A DNA stretch of 64,000 bases from Coptis chinensis (GCA_015680905.1 CM027380.1:15456001-15520000); one strand, 5' to 3'. Positions 48,999 to 59,834 are shown, counted from the stretch's first letter. Notes: a model not told the origin generated them from the sequence alone. Translations and numbers: made by a program.

Positions 48999-49375
48999 CA
49001 CTACACCAAAATGGTCAATTCCTAACATACCACTTTTTTCATTTCTAACGGATATATCTGTTACCAACTTTCTTACGAATATATCCGTTACTTATCAAGT
49101 TTTTCGTTAGTATATATCCCAATTTATTTTTTTGACTCAGCTTTTAACATGTTTTACCGAGAAAAAAAGAAAATAAAACAAAACCCAAAAGCTTCTCTCA
49201 ATCTCGAATATGAAACCTAGGTTTAATGAGGCCGAACCATGTTTACCATCCTGATCTATCACTCGAAGAAGAAGAAAGGCTCGTCTTTTCTAAAGAACAA
49301 AGGTACACAAGATGCGATCTCCAAAATAATAAAATATGGCAAGTTCGGGGAACAACATATCCAAAGAATTGAGAA

Positions 49376-49776
49376 AGAGGAAGAAACAACAACAACGAAT
49401 GAGGAAGAAGACACTGGTGCCCAGATCACTCCTATTATCAAGCTCGAAGAAGTAGCTGTCACTACTGGTGAAGAACACAAAAATGTTCTTCTAGATCTGT
49501 AAGCCACTTTACAACTTCTTCTATATACATATATATATATACGTGTTGTTAATTGTCCATGTCTCTTGTTGTTAATTGTTTGTGCTGTAATAGAAAAAAA
49601 AAAGTTGATCTTTTTATAGCTCGATTGTCATATTTATATTTTGTAGGACAGTAAAACTTTATCGGTTCAATAAAGAAGGAAATCAAAGGAAGGAAAGAGG
49701 TCTGGGAACTGTCAAGCTACTTTAGCACAAGGAAAGTGGGAAAGTTTGTTTGGTTATGCGTCAATCTAAGACGCTT
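49376..49776 (+). pseudogene. RanBP1-like gene fragment captured by the CACTA element
   Basis: The first piece (to 49,499) reads EEEDTGAQITPIIKLEEVAV then TTGEEHKNVLLDL, followed by a GTAAGC donor. After an intron, an acceptor TTTTGTAG ends at 49,646 and the next piece reads VKLYRFNKEGNQRKERGLGT, VKLL, stop, HKESGKVCLVMRQSKTL. This is the start of the Ran-binding domain of plant RanBP1, which in the full protein stimulates RanGTP hydrolysis in the cytosol. The in-frame stop and the missing rest of the domain make it a pseudogene. The retained intron shows capture at DNA level. Confidence 0.83.
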
Positions 49777-49973
49777 TAAGACGCGTTGGTTTTTGATGTT
49801 TTTATTTAACTTGATTGCAATATTATTTTGTTTATATGTAGCCCAGTGTTTGATGTTTTCTTTGTTTGGATTTGCAGTTATTCCATCTACCTCAATTCAA
49901 GAGCACTGAAATGAGAAATAATGTACAAGTAATACAATAGTTATTATAGAGAGGGGAAACGGTTAAACAAAAG

Positions 49974-50345
49974 GCTAGGTGCTTTGCATCTCCTATGGAT
50001 CCCACCTCCCACGGAAGAGCGACCTTCCGAAGAAGAAATTGCAAGGAAGGCAGCTATAAAGGAAAAACAGGTCAACGGCCGCGTGATTTGGCAAAATTAA
50101 AGAAGACTAATAGAATATCGAGCTGGAAACCGAATTGGAAGGATTAGAATTTCTTCTAAAGGAACTTGAAAATGTGAAAGAGAGTGAGGTACAAGCTTTC
50201 CCCTGTCTCGGACTAGCTATGTCTCCAAGCAGGAAATTGAGTCCGCTATTGTTCGGGTAACACAATCTTTACGCAGATCAAAGGGTGAGCTAGCCGAGGT
50301 TGAGGAGAAGACGAGTCTTCAAATACCGAGAAGTATCCACTTATC
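49974..50345 (+). pseudogene. Possible third captured gene fragment, unidentified
   Basis: One frame reads LGALHLLWIPPPTEERPSEE then EIARKAAIKEKQVNGRVIWQ; a second stretch reads SYVSKQEIESAIVRVTQSLR then RSKGELAEVEEK. The composition (charged, low Cys, helix-prone) looks like real protein rather than random DNA. I do not recognise the source gene. Confidence 0.35.
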
Positions 50346-50436
50346 AATATCTCCGATAATATGTTGTCACCGAATCGTGAACTACTTGAACAGATCTTTA
50401 CTTGACTCTTAAATTATATTCAATCTGGCAGCACAC

Positions 50437-50469
<33 letters not shown>

Positions 50470-50590
50470 AAATTTTAGATACATGTTATTGATTATTTGG
50501 GGTCATGAGGATGTGTTTTCAAAGTTACTGCACTTAAAAAAAAAAATCTTTGTTCATCTTGTTTCATTAACATAATGCTTGTATTTGCAG

Positions 50591-51574
50591 GTTATGTTGG
50601 AGATGATAAGGGCAACTACTTCTACGATGGATTCAGATGGATGGTTAAAGACGGTGACTTGTGCTATATAGATTCCGATAGCTTCCTCTACATTGTTGAT
50701 AGACTAAAGGAATTAATAAAATATAAGGCATACCAAAACCATTTAACTGTTTAGATTGATCACATTAAGTTAGTATCTATTGGTTTATCACATCATAACC
50801 AATATTGTGAGACAATTTACAGGTCCCTCCAGCTGAGTTGGAACATTTGCTTCAGTCCCACCCAGAAATTGCTGATGTTGCTCTAATCCTGTATGTGTTT
50901 GACAAATTTAACTTTGCTATACTTCTTCTTCTTACATATGTTAAAATGTTGGACAACCTTGTAAGAAAATAACAGTTAACATGCACAGAAGACAAAATAT
51001 ACCTATAAGTAAATGAATTTGATGATCACACTACATTTTCCTTAATAGTGTACACGTGGAAACTAGCTCTGTAGAAAATCTGAAGATTTTGGACTATCAA
51101 ACAATTTTGTATTTTGTTTTTGTTGTCTTTCGATACAGATTAATAAATATGACATAGAAAACCTAATATTGAATAGAATTCTATTTTAGTCTGGTGGAGA
51201 ATCTAATATCTTGTCACCAGTAGTCCCCTATTAATGGTTAACTTTATATGAATAATTTCACTCGATTTCTTTGATTTAAAAAGAAGCTTGGAACTCTAGT
51301 GTACTGCAAGATCTAAATCTAACCTCATGGTCCTTTTCCAGAAAAATTTGCCATTGTAAAATTTACTAATTACGAGTTGCAGTCGTGCGTTCGTGCTAAT
51401 TGATTTTCCGTGTTGTTGACCTGAAGGCTGTTCATAATTTTCTGATTCACTCTTTTGCATCACTATGACAGGTACCCTGATGAAGAAGTAGGGTAGATTC
51501 CCATGGCATTTGTTGTGAGAAAACTTGGTAGCAATCTAAGTGCAGCTCAAGTCATGGAGTTCGTTGCAAAACAG
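50591..51574 (+). pseudogene. 4-coumarate:CoA ligase-like gene fragment captured by the CACTA element
   Basis: Three exon pieces in order: 50,591-50,736 ([20 protein letters not shown], then [20 protein letters not shown]), 50,823-50,890 (VPPAELEHLLQSHPEIADVA) and 51,472-51,574 (YPDEEVG, stop, IPMAFVVRKLGSNLSAAQVM). These match the C-terminal part of adenylate-forming 4CL/OPCL-type ligases: the GDL hinge region, [10 protein letters not shown] and the PPAELE block. The acceptors at 50,822 and 51,471 and the GTATGT donor at 50,891 remain; the first donor is lost. A TAG stands where the family has Gln. The catalytic C-terminal Lys region (PKSPAGKIL) is absent. Confidence 0.87.
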
Positions 51575-53257
51575 GCATGCTTACTTAATATGAAGCAGAG
51601 ATTCATTTTAAATGCTTATCTTGGTTTTCTTTTATTAGTTATAGCGTATTAAAATCCCTGAATACCATGCATCATCATATGATAAATTATTTTGCTTCCT
51701 AGTGCTACAAACATAACTTCAATGCAAACAGACAAATTTAATTGTGTTTGCTAACTTTAGCTTGGGATACGTGGTTGGACATTGAAGTGAAAAATTGAGA
51801 TATAGTTCTTACTAGCCAGATAATTGGTGAAAGAAAGGGAAAAGTGAAGGCAAATTTCGCAACTGGAAAACAGATGCCCTATTAGCCTAAACTATCTGGT
51901 TAGTTAAAACTCATTTAAAACTTACTACAACAAAAATTTGTCATACTCCTCAATTTTCTTAGTATGTTTTGTTGGATTAGGTAGGTTTGAAGTGCTTGCA
52001 AGCTAGGTTATATATATCTGGTTGGACTTTTGTGGGTTCAGTAAAAGCCATGTATCTATAGTTTTGTTGTCCATAAGTTTCAGATTTGTATGGTTGTGCA
52101 TCAATGCCGAGGTAGATTTTTAGCTGATGGTAGTGTCCTTGTGCTAAGTTTTTGAACTTTTTCTATGTCCTTCATTGTCAATTCCATCAAATGCTAACCC
52201 GATTCCAATCGATGTAGATTAACCAAAGTGGTTCAGCAAGGAGCTAGGCCTAACACAGGTATGTGAATCGTATTCTTTATGTGTGAACGTTCATACATAG
52301 TATGTGAGTTTAATGAGACAAGTGGGCTTGCATGGCATAAGATACAATATACATATAGACTTTATACATTTCTTTGATACACTTTTTAGATTTTACGCAC
52401 CTTACACTAAAAATATGTTAGAAATGTTCCGCCATGGTGTGGTACCTCTGGTGTGGTACCTCTAATATTATAAAATTAATCAAGTTGAACTGAATAGCTT
52501 TAGATTTTCATATAATATGTAAGTTTTATTGTGCATTTTGTTTATCGATAAAGGGTTTCTTCGATTGTCACTTCTGCGACCTACTTCCATTACAAAACTA
52601 CAAGAAGCTATTATCTACAAATCAAAGCTTTGTACTTGAGTTAGGAGATCGACCTGTTTTTTTAGGTATACTTTGCATATTATATATATTGCATGTAGGA
52701 ATGTAGTTGCTACCCTATATACACACCGTTTCTATTTTGGTTTTTCTTTTTCTAGCAGATCGACTTATTTTTATTGGTTTTTTCTTTTTCTAGTATAACT
52801 AAACTTATTTTTAATATATAGTGGTAGTGTCAATTGTAATAACTTTCTCTTTCTTTTGATACCATTTGCTAATTTGCAGGTGTTGTGAAGCAAGCCTCGC
52901 ATGTAGAAACATATAAGAGAAAAAGATGAAGTTTTGGATTCGACATATTAGATGTAATTGTAGTGAATTAGATATGTATATGTGGTTGATTTTGTCGGTA
53001 TTTTTTTTTTTTGGTCAAGACTGCTTGATATTTATAATCAATGACATTCGTGTGTTTTGTGACTTGAATGATTGAGTGGTGCACTATTTGTTTGAAATGG
53101 CAGATCAGTCAGTTTAAATGTGGAGTTCATTTTTTTTTTATTATGGTGTGCTAGTGCAAAGTTCAGCCAACAGTAGCCCAAAACAAAATGGGCTAAATAA
53201 TATTATTTGACCTAGGATTTTTTTTTTTATTTTATTTTAGTGGCTACAATTTACTAA

Positions 53258-53525
53258 TGGATATATCCATTACAAACAATTGTTAGTAAATAGCAGCACA
53301 TCCATTACTAACGGATATATCCGTTAGAAATGACAAATTTAATCGGGTCATCAACCGTTAGTTATCCGTTACAAAGAATTTTAGTAACGGATATAACCGT
53401 TACTAAAATTATTATCAGTAACGGTTATATCCGTTACTAATTTTGGCCTAAGTGAGAGTGACGCCCCAGAGCTAACGGATATAACCGTTAGTAAAAATAT
53501 AAGTAACGGATATAACCGTTAGTAA
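53258..53525. repeat. Subterminal palindromic repeats of the CACTA element (right side)
   Basis: About eight copies of AACGGATATAACCGTTA-like palindromes within 270 bp, in both orientations. Related copies at 49,046-49,098 form the left subterminal set. Such arrays in CACTA elements are sites for the TNPA-type protein. Confidence 0.82.
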
Positions 53526-53901
53526 ACGTCTTTTCTGGTGTAGTGTACACCTAATGGAAATTCACCTACGTTAATGTAGAACTGGGTCGGTTCTTATGAG
53601 TATTCAGGCAAGTACTCTAGAGCATTCATGGAATACAGGCAACGCAGGGCCAAAAAGCGCAACACCACAGAACTGGCATATAATGAAAAAATAGTGTGGG
53701 TGCATGTCATCTATTTCACTACAAGGGAAGTTGGTTCAAAGATTTTTTTAATCTACCGCTTTCACGTGAGAAAAGACATGTTACCCTATGACTGGTTCAA
53801 GCCCGAAAGACACCAGCATATTAGGCATTGCAATTTCGTTTCTCTTTGGCATTTCGTAAACCCTTTCTTTTGTAATATTCTATTCCAAAATAGTGGGGGA
53901 T

Positions 53902-55469
53902 TGTTGGAATTTCTTTGTTGTATTTCAATCTACTTAAGAGTGAGCAAAGTGGAGGTGGAGAACTTTGAGTGTTCTCTCCACTTTTGTGCTTGGAAGATAG
54001 TCTCATATTGCCTAGCCACCACTAACCTTGTTAGTAGGTAGTGGCTTGGCTATTGCCTAAACTTGTTTTGCTTTTGGAGCAAGTTTTGGATTCTGTTTCC
54101 AGTAGGTTTCCTATTCTGTTTCTGGAAACCGATTGTGACTAGCTATATAACCAGGACTGTTAGGGGTGGTCATCGAGTCGAGCGAGTCGAGTCGAGTATT
54201 GGCATGCTCAGATTTGACTCGTGAGTTTTCGAGTCGAGTTCGAGTCGAGCTCAAACTCAAGGTCGAGCTCCGCTTTGTGCTCAAACTCGACTCATTTTGA
54301 ATTACAATAAGCTCGAGCTCGACTCGACTCGACTCGTTTTACAAAACGAGCTCGAGTGAACTTCGAACTTCGTGATCTCGTGGAGTGAATCCAAGACAAG
54401 AACTTTTTTTTTTTTAAAAAAAAAGAGAAAAAACACAAGACGCGCAGTTGAGAAATCATATATGAAACACCACAATTATGCTCAAAACTGATTCATTGAA
54501 AGATATATCAATTATCAGTGACTCATAAAGTCCCCGACAACTACAACATACTGGTTGCCCCTGCATATAACTTGTACATGAATAAAAAAGAGCTAATTTA
54601 CAATCCAAACAAAGAATAACACCGATCACTGAAATTACACTCTGTACTTGAATCCTCCCAATGTGAGATTGACAAAAATTACAGACAAGAGTAATCATTG
54701 AGACAATCAAGAAATGAGCTATGGCCCAAGTATAACAAACCCGAGTATAACAAACGAAGAGCTCTAGGCTTCACATACTCTTTCCTACATTGACAACTAG
54801 TGCTATTCAAAAACCTCTTCTTCTGCAGTTCTGTTGCACAAAACATCTCAGTTTTTGAGAGCCGCCTCTAAGTTTTGGTGCTTTGGCTATTTTTTAGGGT
54901 TTTACCTTTGTGGGTTAATGTGTTTATGGGCCTGGGTATTTTTTGTATCATATATGATATATAGAAAAAATAATAATAATAAAATAACGAGTAGCTCGCG
55001 AGCTACTCGACTTGTACTCGACTCGAACTTGAACTCGAAACGAGCCTAAAACTAAACTCATATTTTTTCATGAGCGAGCATGAGCCGATCTCAAAACGAG
55101 CCGAGCACCGAGTTACTCACGAGCACCGAGTCTCATGACCAACCCTAAGGACTGTGCTTCCAGATCAAATATACTGACAGAAATAGATCTCTCGCACAAA
55201 CAAAACCCAAGCTTCTCCTTCTCTTCTTACTGTCACCCGCCAGAGAGAGTTATTACGTCGTTCTAGAGAGAAGCCTGATTAATGCAAAGCCATCCTTCTG
55301 TAACCATTGAATTATGTGAGGAGAAGACGTCATTGTAGCCTTTCTGCACCGGTGGAAGGGGCAAAATCTGTCCTTAAAGACAGTCTTATCGACGCCTTAG
55401 TTGTTCACTGTTTGTCTACTGTTCTTTATGTTCTACTCTAGTTGCTATTATCATACAAATATTCTAAGA
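53902..55469 (+). repeat. 3' LTR of the composite copia insertion, split by a hAT element
   Basis: Preceded by a polypurine tract TAGTGGGGGAT. It starts TGTTGGAATTTCTTTG and ends ATACAAATATTCTAAGA, aligned with the 37,716 LTR. The hAT element plus one copy of its 8-bp duplication (54,161-55,155) interrupts it; the remainder is about 573 bp. The terminal CA has mutated to GA. Confidence 0.85.
54161..55147. mobile_element. Non-autonomous hAT element nested in the copia LTR
   Basis: Ends TAGGGGTGGTCATCGAG and the complement TAGGGTTGGTCATGAGAC are inverted. An exact 8-bp duplication AGGACTGT is at 54,153-54,160 and 55,148-55,155; the intact LTRs read ..ACTGTGCGTCT at this place. Subterminal parts are packed with GAGTCGAG/CTCGACTC repeats. 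It landed about 10 bp after the LTR TATA box. No transposase. Confidence 0.92.
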
Positions 55470-55692
55470 TAACTGTCGATATTACATGGGTTTTGTATCT
55501 TCTTTGTTATATGGGTGTTTCCATCACCACTACCCTAACGTTGTATTGTGATAACATTAGTGTCACATATCTTGGGCAGTGAATCCTATTCTTCATGTGC
55601 ACACCAGACATGTTAAGATTGACTATCACTTTGTGCGGGAACGCGTTACTAGAGGTTCCTTACGTATTATGTATTTCTCCACCATTAAGCAA

Positions 55693-56312
55693 CAAGTATG
55701 CAAACCGTGCTATGCATCGAGGTTTTTTTTTGGGTTAACTAGTATTACCCCCCCACTAGATGAGCCAATTAGGATTTCCCCCCCACTAGATGGGAAATTA
55801 GGGTCTCCCCCCTAAATACACACAAAAAAAAAGTCAAAATGGGTTGACTGAAATTTTTTTGTGTGTATTTAGGAAGAGACCCTAATTTCCCATCTAGTGG
55901 GGGGGAAATCCTAATTGGCTCATCTAGTGGGGGGGGGGGGGTAATACTAGTTCACCCTTTTTTTTTTCCCTGAAGTCTTGAAACCCGTCATTCGAGATCT
56001 ATAATTAGCATGGTTTTTTTAGATTCTAATTGTAATTAGATAAGGGATAATTATGTTATTTAAGTGACACTAGGGAGTTTTTTTCTAAATTATTAATAAA
56101 AGAGGACTTGTTCTAAATTAAGAGAGAAAAATAGAGAATAATTATATAATTTAAGTTATATTAGATGGGTTCTTCTAAATTATTAATAAAAGGGGGGATT
56201 TCTAATTTTTGTGAAGAAGGTGTTTATAAATTGAGCAAATAGAGAAATTTCAATTTGCCTACTTGGTAGTGGAGAGTGGGTCTCAAAACCCGGCTATCAT
56301 ATAGTCTAGAGA
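55693..56312 (-). mobile_element. Helitron-like element inside the RNase H relic
   Basis: Same ends as the element at 20,692-21,154: minus strand TCTCTAGACTATATGATAGC...GGTTTGCATACTTG, with an imperfect 3' hairpin (CCTCGATGCATAGCACGG). It sits between A (55,692) and T (56,313); removing it restores the RNase H codons I-K-Q-L-T-D-I. There is no target duplication, as expected for rolling-circle insertion. Confidence 0.75.
55732..55957. mobile_element. Foldback MITE nested in the Helitron
   Basis: Two arms of about 100 bp: GGGTTAACTAGTATTACCCC on the left pairs with GTAATACTAGTTCACCC on the right, joined by a short T/A-rich loop near 55,830-55,855. The Helitron at 20,692 lacks it at the matching place (between the hairpin and AAGTCTTGAAACC), which shows it is an insertion. 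Long G/C runs make it prone to length errors. Confidence 0.8.
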
Positions 56313-56410
56313 TTGACTGACATCATATAGTCTCTCTTCCCTTCGGTTTCGGTTTCTACGTGACAAACTTTCTCTTCGCCTTCGCAGAGATCAGCTTGCA
56401 GGAGGGTAAT

Positions 56411-56649
56411 TGAGTCTAGATATTAGATAACATTTGTTAAGATAAACTTTGTTTAGATTATCACTTATCATTGATTTGTACCACAGAAAAGTGGGCATCT
56501 TAACGAGTCCAATACTTCTCACACTTTCAGAAAGAACTGAAAAATGAAACAAAAAAGGGAAGATGAAAATTGGTCCTTGGAGACAGTGGAAGTGTGGTAC
56601 CATTAATCAGCTCAAATCTCAAACCCAGTGATATTTGAGAGGACAGAAG
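56411..56649. other. Tail of the old copia element, non-coding
   Basis: Follows the RNase H relic and a GGAGGG purine stretch near 56,400 that may be its polypurine tract. It is repeated nearly unchanged at 63,728-63,967. Confidence 0.5.
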
Positions 56650-57481
56650 TGTTGTATGCAGATAAAAGAAACTTATAGAAGACAAGGACAGAATAACAGG
56701 TAATAACCAAGGCGCGGATTAGGCTGTCCTTAAGGAAAGATTTAAGCCCCTTCCAATGGTGCGAAAAAGGCAACAAAGATGGCGTCTTCCTCACAGGATT
56801 CAATGGTTAACAGCAGTCTAACTTTGCACTAGAATAGACTACCCTCTAGAACAGCAATATAACTCTCTCTGGCGGCTGACAGGAAGAAGAGAATAAGATT
56901 GAAGCAATAAAGACTTATCTGTTTCGTGTAGGTAAGAGAAGGGTGTAGCACGACTTCAACAACTTCTGTTTCGCTGGTTCTATAGTGGCAGCATGCACGA
57001 CTTCTGTCTCAGTCGATATCGAGGCAGCAGCAGCACACGAGTTCTATCTCTCTGCGTCCTCTCTCTCTCTCTGTAATTGATCCACTCTATAGACACAGCA
57101 GTGTTTATATAGAGGTGATCCGGTTACCAGATGGGAGAAGGAAACCTCACAAAGTCGGTTTCACAAAACCAACTTGGAGTAGAACTCTAGCAAACCGAAA
57201 CTTGCTGCAACACTAAAAAATCAGTTTAGGGAATAGGTAAACCACTACCCACTAGACAACCAGCCCAAGCCCACGTCACGACACGACTCGGTTCGGTTCG
57301 GGCGGGCGGGCGCGTGTGTGGCTTTGGGTGAGTCCTCCCTCCTAACACAAAAGCATTTGTACCCTAAGGGCACGCCCTTATGCTAGAGGTTCACCTCAAA
57401 TACCTCACTACCTAGTGGTGGTTCACCAATGTGGGACTAAACAACACACAAGTATTTGAAATACACATGAAGATTCCAACA
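56650..57481 (-). repeat. 3' LTR of the right-hand copia
   Basis: Bounded by TG/CA, and nearly identical to 62,092-62,911 over its outer thirds. A TATATAAAC box (minus strand) is at about 57,104-57,112. CT microsatellite at 57,058-57,072. Confidence 0.9.
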
Positions 57482-58295
57482 ATCCCCCACTATTTCAAAA
57501 TACTTATAGTCCCCCACTATTTTGGAATAGGATATTACAAAAGAAATGGGTTAACGAAATGCCAGAGAGAATCGAAAAAACAATGCATAAGATACTGGTG
57601 CTTTTCGGGCTTGAACCAGTCATAGGGTAACATGTCTTATAATACGTGAAAGTGGTGGATTAAAAAATCTTTGAACCAACATTCCCTTGTAGTAAAATAG
57701 AGGACATGCACCCACATTGCTCTTTCATTATATGCCGTTTACAGCGATTGTTTAGCTTTTTGGCCCTTACTTTACGTGTTAAGTGAATGCTCTAGAGTAT
57801 TTGCACGAATACCCATAAGAACCGACCCAGTTCTACATTCACGTAGGTGGATATCCATCAAGTGTACATAGCAGTTAAAATACACTATCTCATAAAAATA
57901 ATGGACTATGGATTCCATTAAGAGTAAAATAACTCATCCTTTTTCTCATTGCTATTCAAGTTATACAAAGTATACAATAATGCTATCTAGTCATAGGGTG
58001 GGGCGTCTCAAATAAAGACAATAGCATACCGGGCGACTAGGTGACTTGTTTTCCCTTTGAACCTACTTCATGGGATCTCCAATCACATAGGTGGGGTTGC
58101 GTCGATTAATAAGCCCTCTATCTAAGGCAAAAGTCCCATCCCCTCGGCGTATCAACCACTTGTCTCCTGTTAAGTGGCTTTGTCAGAGGATCGGCCAAAT
58201 TTAACTCTGACTTACATAATCTAGAGCCACAACTCCAGATTCCAAGGCGGGCTTTATAGAACTGTAGTCTCAGACGAATATGCCTGCTTTTCCCA

Positions 58296-59821
58296 TTATA
58301 CAATTTGCTCTTTGCCTTTGCTATTGCGGCTGGACAAATCAATGCATGCATAAATACAGTTTGGGCGGTTTTGTACCAATAGGAAGATCCGCCAAGAGGT
58401 TTCTAAGCCACTTCGACCTCGACTTGCTTTATCTAAAGCAATAAGCTCGGACTCCATGGTTGAACGAGCTATCAAGGTCTGCTTAGAAGATTTCCAAGCG
58501 ACTGCACCTCCACCTAGGGTGAAAATATAACCACTAGTGGACTTGATATCATGAGAATCAGATATCCAGTTTGCATCACAATAACCCTCTATCACAGGTG
58601 GAGTTTGTCTAAACCTTATGCCGTAATTCATTGTTCCTCTCAAGTACTTGGCTAATCTCTCTAACGCACTCCAATGTTCCTCACTAGGACAATGAGTGTA
58701 TCTGCTTAGCCTGCTAACTGCATAAGCAATGTCAGGTCTAGTGCAATTCATCAAGTACATGAGACTACCAATAATTTGGGCATATCTAGACTGAAGTACA
58801 CCATGTTGAGCATTTTTCTGAAGTTCACTATTTGCCTCATAAGGTGTCGACACAGGCTTACTATCATAAAAGTTAAACTTCTTCAAAAACTTCTCAACAT
58901 AATGCTCTTGTGAAAGCGTATAGCCATCACTGTTTCTGATGATTTTGATTCCAAGAATCACATCAGCTTCTCCCAAATCCTTCATTTCAAATTGGGAGGA
59001 TAAAAACATCTTGGTGTTTCTCACAACATCAAGGCTAGGACTCATGATTAACATGTCATCCACATATAGACAGATAATCACATATGTATTCACATCAAAA
59101 GATTTAAAGTAAATACATTTATCAGCATCATTTATGTGATATCCATTAGACATCATGACACTGTCAAACTTTTCATGCCATTGTTTTGGCGCTTGTTTCA
59201 ACCCATATAAAGACTTAACTAACTTGCATACTTTATGCTCATTCCCTACTATCTATCGTACCCTCAGGGTACATCATCATATATATTTCTTCATCAAGAT
59301 CACCATTCAAAAATGCAGTTTTACATCCATTTGATGAATAAATAAATTATGAATAGCAGCTAGAGCCATTAGAACTCTTATAGAAGAAATCCTAGTTACT
59401 GAGGGCATAAGTATCAAAATAGTCAATGCCTTTTCTTACGGGAGAATCCCTTGACTACAAGTCTAGCCTTGTATTTCTCAATGGAACCATCTAGTTTCAA
59501 TTTCTTTTTGAAGATCCACTTGTAACGTATAGGTTTCGCCCCAGGAGGTAGATCAACTATCTCCCATGTGTGATTAGCTATAATCGAATCTAGCTCTGAG
59601 TGTATAGCATCCTTCCAAAAAGGTGCATCTCGAGAACTGATTGCCTCATTATACGTCACAGGATCATCATCAAGAAGAAATGTGTAAAAGTCATCACCAA
59701 AATTGGTGGATTTCCTGTCTCTTTTACTCTTCCGAATTTCTTGTTCAGAAAATTCAGGATCTGTTGATTGTTGTTCACTAGGAGCTACCAACCTCTCAAT
59801 GCCAATTTTCAAAGGAAACAA
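58296..59821 (-). pseudogene. Copia reverse transcriptase and RNase H (one long frame plus broken N-part)
   Basis: The N-part at 59,821-59,423 has DAPFWKDAIHSELDSIIANH, TWEIVDLPPGAKPI and KWIFKKKLKLDGSIEKYKAR. Frameshifts lie between 59,430 and 59,205. The long frame at 59,201-58,296 carries [20 protein letters not shown], the catalytic [30 protein letters not shown], then RNase H with [40 protein letters not shown]. This is the best preserved retrotransposon frame of the window. It ends in a shifted RNase H tail. Confidence 0.92.
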
Positions 59822-59834
59822 ATTCTCAAAGAAA

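Larger units (their letters stand above)
48999..53545. mobile_element. Non-autonomous CACTA element carrying host gene fragments (Pack-CACTA)
   Basis: The ends are CACTACACCAAAA and TTTTCTGGTGTAGTG, inverted with one mismatch over 13 bp. The 3-bp flanks are TAT and TAC; the inverted copia copy (near 40,605) shows the empty site as AATGTACACC, so the duplication was TAC. Subterminal regions carry repeated palindromic AACGGATATATCCGTTA motifs, as usual for CACTA transposase binding. No transposase gene is present. The body holds fragments of a RanBP1-like gene and a 4CL-like gene, with introns. Confidence 0.88.
37716..55469 (+). mobile_element. 17.75-kb composite copia-family insertion splitting an older copia
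   Basis: It begins with an LTR (37,716-38,298, TGTTGGAATC...TTTTAACA) and ends with a same-orientation LTR (53,902-55,469, interrupted by a hAT element). The outer flanks CAACT (37,711-37,715) and TAACT (55,470-55,474) are a 5-bp target duplication with one change. Removing the whole block joins the two halves of one RNase H reading frame. Inside are inverted copia copies, a truncated LTR, a 1.5-kb unknown block, and a CACTA element. Confidence 0.8.
55475..56410 (+). pseudogene. Copia RNase H relic, right part, split by a Helitron
   Basis: Continues the frame broken at 37,715: VDITWVLYLLCYMGVSITTT and LTLYCDNISVTYLG (55,475-55,580), then HVKIDYHFVRERVTRGSLRI (55,609-55,668, frame-shifted) and FSTIK. 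After the Helitron it resumes at 56,313 as LTDIIYS and, after a stop-containing codon, SLRFRFLRDKLSL. These match the end of copia RNase H (YCDN, ARTKHVEIDYHFVRERV, QLADIFTK, RFLRDKL). Stops and frame changes mark an old relic. Confidence 0.87.

Noticed and set aside
49259-49507. Antisense frames over the RanBP1-like fragment
   Set aside because: The plus-strand frame matches RanBP1; the minus-strand Ser/Phe-rich frames are shadows.
55579-55815. 78-codon frame with a Pro-rich tail
   Set aside because: Only its first part is real (copia RNase H relic); the tail is Helitron and MITE sequence. The same applies to the frame at 62,928.
56391-56603. 70-codon minus-strand frame present again at 63,709-63,921
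   Set aside because: It is duplicated only because the whole DNA segment is duplicated; it is antisense to the copia tail and has no domain.
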